In this document: in pieces, positions 58,736 through 64,000 of the stretch
Layout of the letters: each line of letters opens with the position of its first letter
How positions within the stretch are numbered: position 1 is the stretch's first letter
Assembly: GCA_026874595.1 (NCBI GenBank)
Contig: CM049322.1
Span: forward strand, 59,214,886-59,278,885
DNA: 64,000 nucleotides
Reading direction: 5' to 3'
Source: Sipunculus nudus
Taxonomy: Eukaryota; Annelida; Sipuncula; Golfingiida; Sipunculidae
Made by a program: the position numbers and the translations under genes
Notes under the pieces: model-generated
What the model was told of the DNA's origin: nothing
The model's input: the letters and a program-made list of their open reading frames with translations, nothing else
Databases searched by the model: none

Positions 58736-61700
58736 CAGAGCTGAACTGAACTCACCTCCTTAACTTAGCTTTTAAACCATTGACCTTACGTGATCCAGAA
58801 TGATGCGCGATCGTTTCCAATAGATCTTAACGAGAGTGCTGAATGGCGCTGAAAGGCGTATAGGGAAATAATCTAGGGTTTTTTGTACATATATATTTTT
58901 TAAATTTCAAAGATAAACCGCCCAAGGCATTTAAGAACCACGGGAACAAAACTACTGATTTCGGCTGCATGTCGCTGACTATCCAGGTCCATATTCGGCC
59001 ACTCTCTTCGACTTGAACTATCAAATCTCTCATTTTCTTCCATTTTCTCTTTCAGACACGATTCTCAATTTTAGGTATTTGCTTTTAGATGGATACAGAC
59101 TCAATACAAATTGTTGTATTGAGGCAGCTGAACCAGATGGCTAACTTAGGTGCACTCAGGAAATTTCTCTGAATTAGTTTGTACACAATTCATGATTATT
59201 ACGTTATTTAATATATATATATATATATATATAAAGAACCACTTTTTCAGTGTCAGTACATCACATAGTACGAATATTCATTTATTTTAGTTAATACGGA
59301 ATTAAAAGGTAAACTGTAACAATATTATCAGATACTTGGTGCATCGCACATATCGATGATACATTGCTTTATTTACAATTTTGCAACATCAATGTAAAGA
59401 TATTTTGGTTAGGAAGGGCTTAAAAAGTAGAAAATTTTCCCTTGATTGAGTCTGGCGTCATCAGTCACGCAGCTTTTTTTATTTAGCACTCATATCTTTC
59501 AGTATTGTGACGTCATAGACACCTCCTCCGGATAAATTCTAGATAGGTGCATTTATGAAAAAAATATGTTATCGCATTACCGGCATAATCCATTTTCATT
59601 TCATGTAGGTTGTAATATTTTCCACTGCATGTGTCAGAACGACAGACGTCGAAGTGAACATGTAATTAAATAGCAAAAAGATCTGGATATATATTCGTCA
59701 GGTCTTGCAAGAAAGGCTGAACTGAGAGAAGCAATTTAGTCTATTGCCTTCTTGTAAGGAGCCAATTAATTTGTGCTAGGACGCTCAAACACAATGGAGT
59801 TAGAAGAAAGATGATGATGATCAATTGACCTCCTTAAACAGGGGACCATACCCGAGGTAAAACATCATGGACAAGATTTTCCGACGACCCAAATCATTCC
59901 CAATCCATTCCAACTATGTCCACATAAGAAACCACGTAGTGACCCACCACAAACGGACCTAAATCGATTCTAATGGAAAACCTAAACAAAATGCAAATCT
60001 CCATCAGTGAAGCCTATTTCTTTAATTAACCTGTATAAAACATCAAATGAAAGGATCGAATATATAAATAATCTAACACTGTTTTACTGATTGTAATTAT
60101 ATACTAAATAGAGACAATCAAAACTATGTCATTAACCGCATGTCTTTATAAAAAAACAATTAGGAATTATGTATATGGTACGTTATCAGCGGGAGTTACC
60201 GAAATAAATATCATTTGGAACCGATAATATTAATTATTTTGCATGGGATCTGATTCCCATGATCTCATGGGATGGTCGGTTGAACTAACCCTACAATAAA
60301 TAAGTGACGGGAAGAAGAGCAAAGCAATATAGCGATAAATTACATCTTACCAAAGTCTTCAACGACAGGTGCAGCCTTCTCGCACATGCAGCTTGAAACG
60401 CCCTGTGGTCTTATATAGATTTCCTACCTCCGATGGCCTATGTATGAAGAAAGAAGTAGTGTGATGAATATTCAGACATTAAAAAAATATAACTCATGTG
60501 ACTGCCCGTAATACATCCACGTTAGATATAATGGCGTAAAGAAAAGTGGTGGAAATGCAAGTATTCCTCAAGTTTCTTCAAAATAAATATATTTGACTAT
60601 CGCAATTTTAGTTTCTATGGTCAATAGACACTCCATAAAACACAGAGTTTCTTTCATTTCAGAAGGAAATTAATACCGAAAGAATAATAAATTATGAACT
60701 TGGTTGCATTTAAGATTTATCGCAGGGCGTGAGTACATCGTTTTCTATTGAATCTACCAATGTAGCAAGGAAACAGAAAATTAAATAATGTCTATACACA
60801 TCATTAGGACCAGTAGCATTTCAATAGCATTAGAATTGATGTTAATATAAATCCGCAGGTGTGCATGGAAGTTTTCTAAACATTCTAATTCCGCACATGC
60901 CTTTTACCCCGACAACTGAATAACTATTCCTCTGAAGTGAAATAGCTTCGCGAGGCGCTTCAGAGTGTAGTTGATTCTTTGTAGGAGTATTCCTTCAAAT
61001 CAAACAAAAACGCGGACCGTAAAACATGTAGCTAGTTTTATATAAGAGTGTATTTTAGCCACTTTTTAACGACAAACCTGTAGTTGAGACCCAGGTCTTA
61101 TTGATCCCCCCTTAGGTGTATACCGGAAAAGTGAGGTATGAGTTCGGCATGAGGTCGGCACCACAGGAAAACCGTGGTCGAATCTGTGATGTCTAGACTT
61201 AAGCGCTCCGCATAATATGCTTTCTTTGAGGCTATCGCCTGCATACTGACTTGTTCTCATGACACAAAAGAACGAAATAAAGGTGTCAAGCAGATGATTG
61301 ATTTAATAAGTTTGAGAATATTCTGCTACAAAAAATCGGTTTGTGACAGGCAGGCACCAGTTATTAACAATGCTACCACTCTGATAGATTTGATTGACTG
61401 TTTGATGGACGGCCTACCATTGAGATTAAGCGATGTACCGATGCAATAACCAGTGACCATGCCATGCTCAACGTATAAAGCGATGTATGAAATGGGTAAC
61501 AGATGCTGCAACTAAAGTGTCCTTCAATGTGAGGGCTTCATCCTAGGCCAAGAGGCCATTAGACAGATAATGTCCAAGAATGAATCTAAGCAAGACTTGA
61601 TGAACTGATCAGGCAGTTCCAGACTGATACTTCCAAGTAGACGTGTTCTAAAATCCATTTGTTCTGGAGAGTAAACGTCAAATATTTGTAATCTTGTGTA

Positions 61701-62235
61701 ATTCTTTTCTACCTGCTACATAGTACACAACATTTAATATTTACCAAGCGAAAAAATGTCCAAATTCAAAATCAAAAGTGTTTCTTATATTTATATGCCA
61801 TATAATATATTTATACAACCACTTATCAGAGATAATATCAAAAATTCTTTTTCAGGCCTAAATGTGCATGCCCTTCTAGTCAGTTTAATGGGTTATTCTG
61901 CTCAGTGCCCAACTTCACACCTCCCCCTGAGGCCCCTCTGTTACCCCAAGTCGAACCTTTTTATCAGGTAATAGGCATCTAGTCTTGAAAAATTGTAGCT
62001 CTCGGGGCCCCCGGGTTCCCTGGGCATGAACACAAGCTTAACGTTGAATGCGTTGTGAATGATGTTCTTATTTCCCTGTATGTTCGATTCTTTTTTTTTT
62101 ACTAATATTTACTCATTAAGCGGCCTTTTGCCTCAGAACAATTAAAAATGTTTATACATAACTAGGTGGTCATTTCTCTATGTCAATGATTGAATGGCCA
62201 CCTACAGCTTATCATGCAAACGGAGCAACGGAAGC
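58736..62235. other. Non-coding stretch
   Basis: About 3.5 kb without a supportable gene. It includes a short (TA)n at 59,210-59,233. Frames such as 61,066-61,260 (-) have no recognisable motif. Confidence 0.5.

Positions 62236-62239
<4 letters not shown>

Positions 62240-62272
<33 letters not shown>
62240..62272. repeat. (GA)n microsatellite
   Basis: Perfect GA run of about 33 bp. Confidence 0.95.
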
Positions 62273-62273
<1 letters not shown>

Positions 62274-64000
62274 CAAAACAAATGAATATGGCCACGAAGG
62301 TTATTTTAGTATTATTGAGATATTTCATTTGTTTATTTACTTACATCTGTTGTTTTTAAAAAAACTGCCCTAAAATATTAATACACACAGCATTTTCATA
62401 TTTCTTTGGATTGAGTCAAGTATTCCTATTCGATGATCAATATCGTCTCTGTTAATGTGTCAATATTTCAAATTGTTATCTGCAATTTGGGAATACCTCT
62501 GTTGTGTTGCTGTGTAGGCAACGGCAATAGAAAAATCTGGTGTCTAGTTTCATAGCTTTCACATATATTAGTTATATAGTATATAGTATAAGTTATATAG
62601 CATTTTAGTTATTCGTTGCCTTTTGGTCGCTGCATTTTGTTATCCCGGAGTTGACAGGTAATATATGCATGTCACAAATATACATATGTTAACTACTATC
62701 TAAATCCTAGGTGTCAGGGGAAAAAAAGAAGTCGGGAATACGATAGTGTGACAAGCCCTGGATTATAGAATCGTTGTATGTAAACACACTTTCTCCAGGT
62801 TTCTCACGATACAAGCAAAAGAACATTATGTAGTGTCCTTTTCAATACTCGTTGAAGTACTTTTCTAATTCAGAATTAGCAATCAAATTTAATGCCGTCC
62901 CTGTCCTCATATCCGTCTGAAAAAGAGCAACTTGTGCTATCGACTGTAAATATCATAAGACAAGTAAAATCAGTCCCCATTAACTAACATGTGAGACTAA
63001 GTACCCTGCCAAGATAAACATGTTCCATGTAGGTTTGACAGGAGAGTATCGTGTATAGCGTGTAAAGCCAAGCACTTTATACATATAGCATATTCTCTAC
63101 GTAGTTATATATAGTTGGTGATGTATTTTTATGAAAACCGACATTGTAAAAATGAAATAGAGGTGCATGTGGATATATCCGGTGGTGATTGAAGCAAACA
63201 CGGTAACAGTTCTATATTCCAATGCAGGTCCAATTTTACTATAACCAACATATTCATGATATTATATGGTTTAGGTTCTGTTTGAGAATTACATCACTAT
63301 TTTTCATTGTTATTCTCATTATTATAATAATTATTATTATTAATAGTATTATTATTATTATTAACACAATGTATGTTTATATAATGAAATAAAATCAATA
63401 TAAAAGGCCATCCCAACAACATCACGTTTGTTTTGTTCATACTTTTTAGAATGCCACGTCCTCCTCTAAAGTTGAAGAATGAGTTGTCATGGCCCACGAG
63501 TCTGACGGGCATTTATCAAACCGATACGGTATGATAGTTATCTTCAGTGTTTTACTTTAAGATAACTATTATAAACCTTATTTAAAAAAAACATTTTATA
63601 CAAAAAAAAAGAAAACAACGGAAAAGAAATATGCCTGATTTATTTGCACCTATTCAAATATTAGTCGAAAATTCGATAGTGTAGTGCGAATACGGGAAAT
63701 AATTATCGACGGGGTGGGGGGGGGGGGAGAATTCTTTCTTTAGTATTGTTCCCAGCAAGCGAAGCTCTCTGTACTGGGAAGCAGAAATTACCTAGTATTG
63801 AAGATATGTTAATTTTGGGCTTTGGGGATTGACCGGTATTTAACAGCTGGACAATGTTGTTGGTTTATGCGGTTGTCCAAAACGTTCAAATATAGTTCCT
63901 CCGCGTTATGATTTTGTAGTCGCCTGTATATGAATGTGTCGTCGCATGGCCAGAGACCCTCTAGTCGCTACAGATAAGATAATTTACATGGTGTTTACGC
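62273..64000. other. Non-coding stretch with (ATT)n and poly-G
   Basis: An imperfect (ATT)n tract lies at about 63,309-63,365 and a G12 run at 63,716-63,727. No gene is supportable up to the window end. Confidence 0.5.

Overview
The window looks like intergenic, repeat-rich DNA from an animal, most likely a bivalve or other mollusc. The basis is intron-containing genes with GT/AG splice sites, AT-rich sequence with many (TA)n and (GA)n microsatellites, several kinds of decayed non-LTR retrotransposon, C-type lectin copies with a separate signal-peptide exon, and a beta-1,4-GalNAc-transferase-like gene. Nothing resembles prokaryotic organisation. The mollusc assignment is inference. Only one gene appears possibly intact; most open frames in the window are chance or repeat-driven.

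Layout. 1-270 is a dispersed repeat whose sister copy lies at 26.29-26.56 kb. 0.6-3.5 kb is a decayed LINE on the + strand. 5.1-5.8 kb has inverted copies of a short terminal motif. 6.47-15.1 kb is the most unusual block: a nested repeat complex built from a ~331-bp unit, grouped in threes inside a ~1.73-kb higher-order unit, with recurring hairpin boxes and direct-repeat TGACCT boxes, ending in a 36-unit tandem array of a 59-bp hairpin-forming sequence. That array keeps all three reverse frames open for over 2 kb and so produces three large false ORFs. 15.8-16.3 kb is another LINE tail. 22.3-23.2 kb holds two adjacent minisatellites. 23.65-24.93 kb is a 1,280-bp DNA transposon with TA target duplication. 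29.8-33.4 kb is a decayed L1-like element on the - strand.

35.1-38.05 kb carries the main gene candidate: a GT12-like glycosyltransferase whose catalytic domain lies in one long exon (36,996-38,045). Upstream is an 88-codon frame encoding a type II signal anchor, which ends in its own stop before the nearest strong splice donor. A degenerate duplicate of part of the catalytic exon follows at 38.34-38.45 kb. 43.4-44.8 kb is a decayed LTR/DIRS-type reverse transcriptase. Two C-type lectin paralogues lie on the - strand: one with two in-frame stops (47.7-48.1 kb), one with two single-base frameshifts (56.6-57.4 kb). 50.57-54.74 kb is a 2.1-kb tandem duplication. 56.07-56.30 kb has a tRNA-like structure beside a palindromic MITE-like element. 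58.0-58.7 kb is the 3' part of a CR1/Jockey-type LINE.

The genes do not form a pathway. The lectin copies and the glycosyltransferase would both concern glycans at the cell surface or outside the cell, but nothing in the sequence links them functionally.
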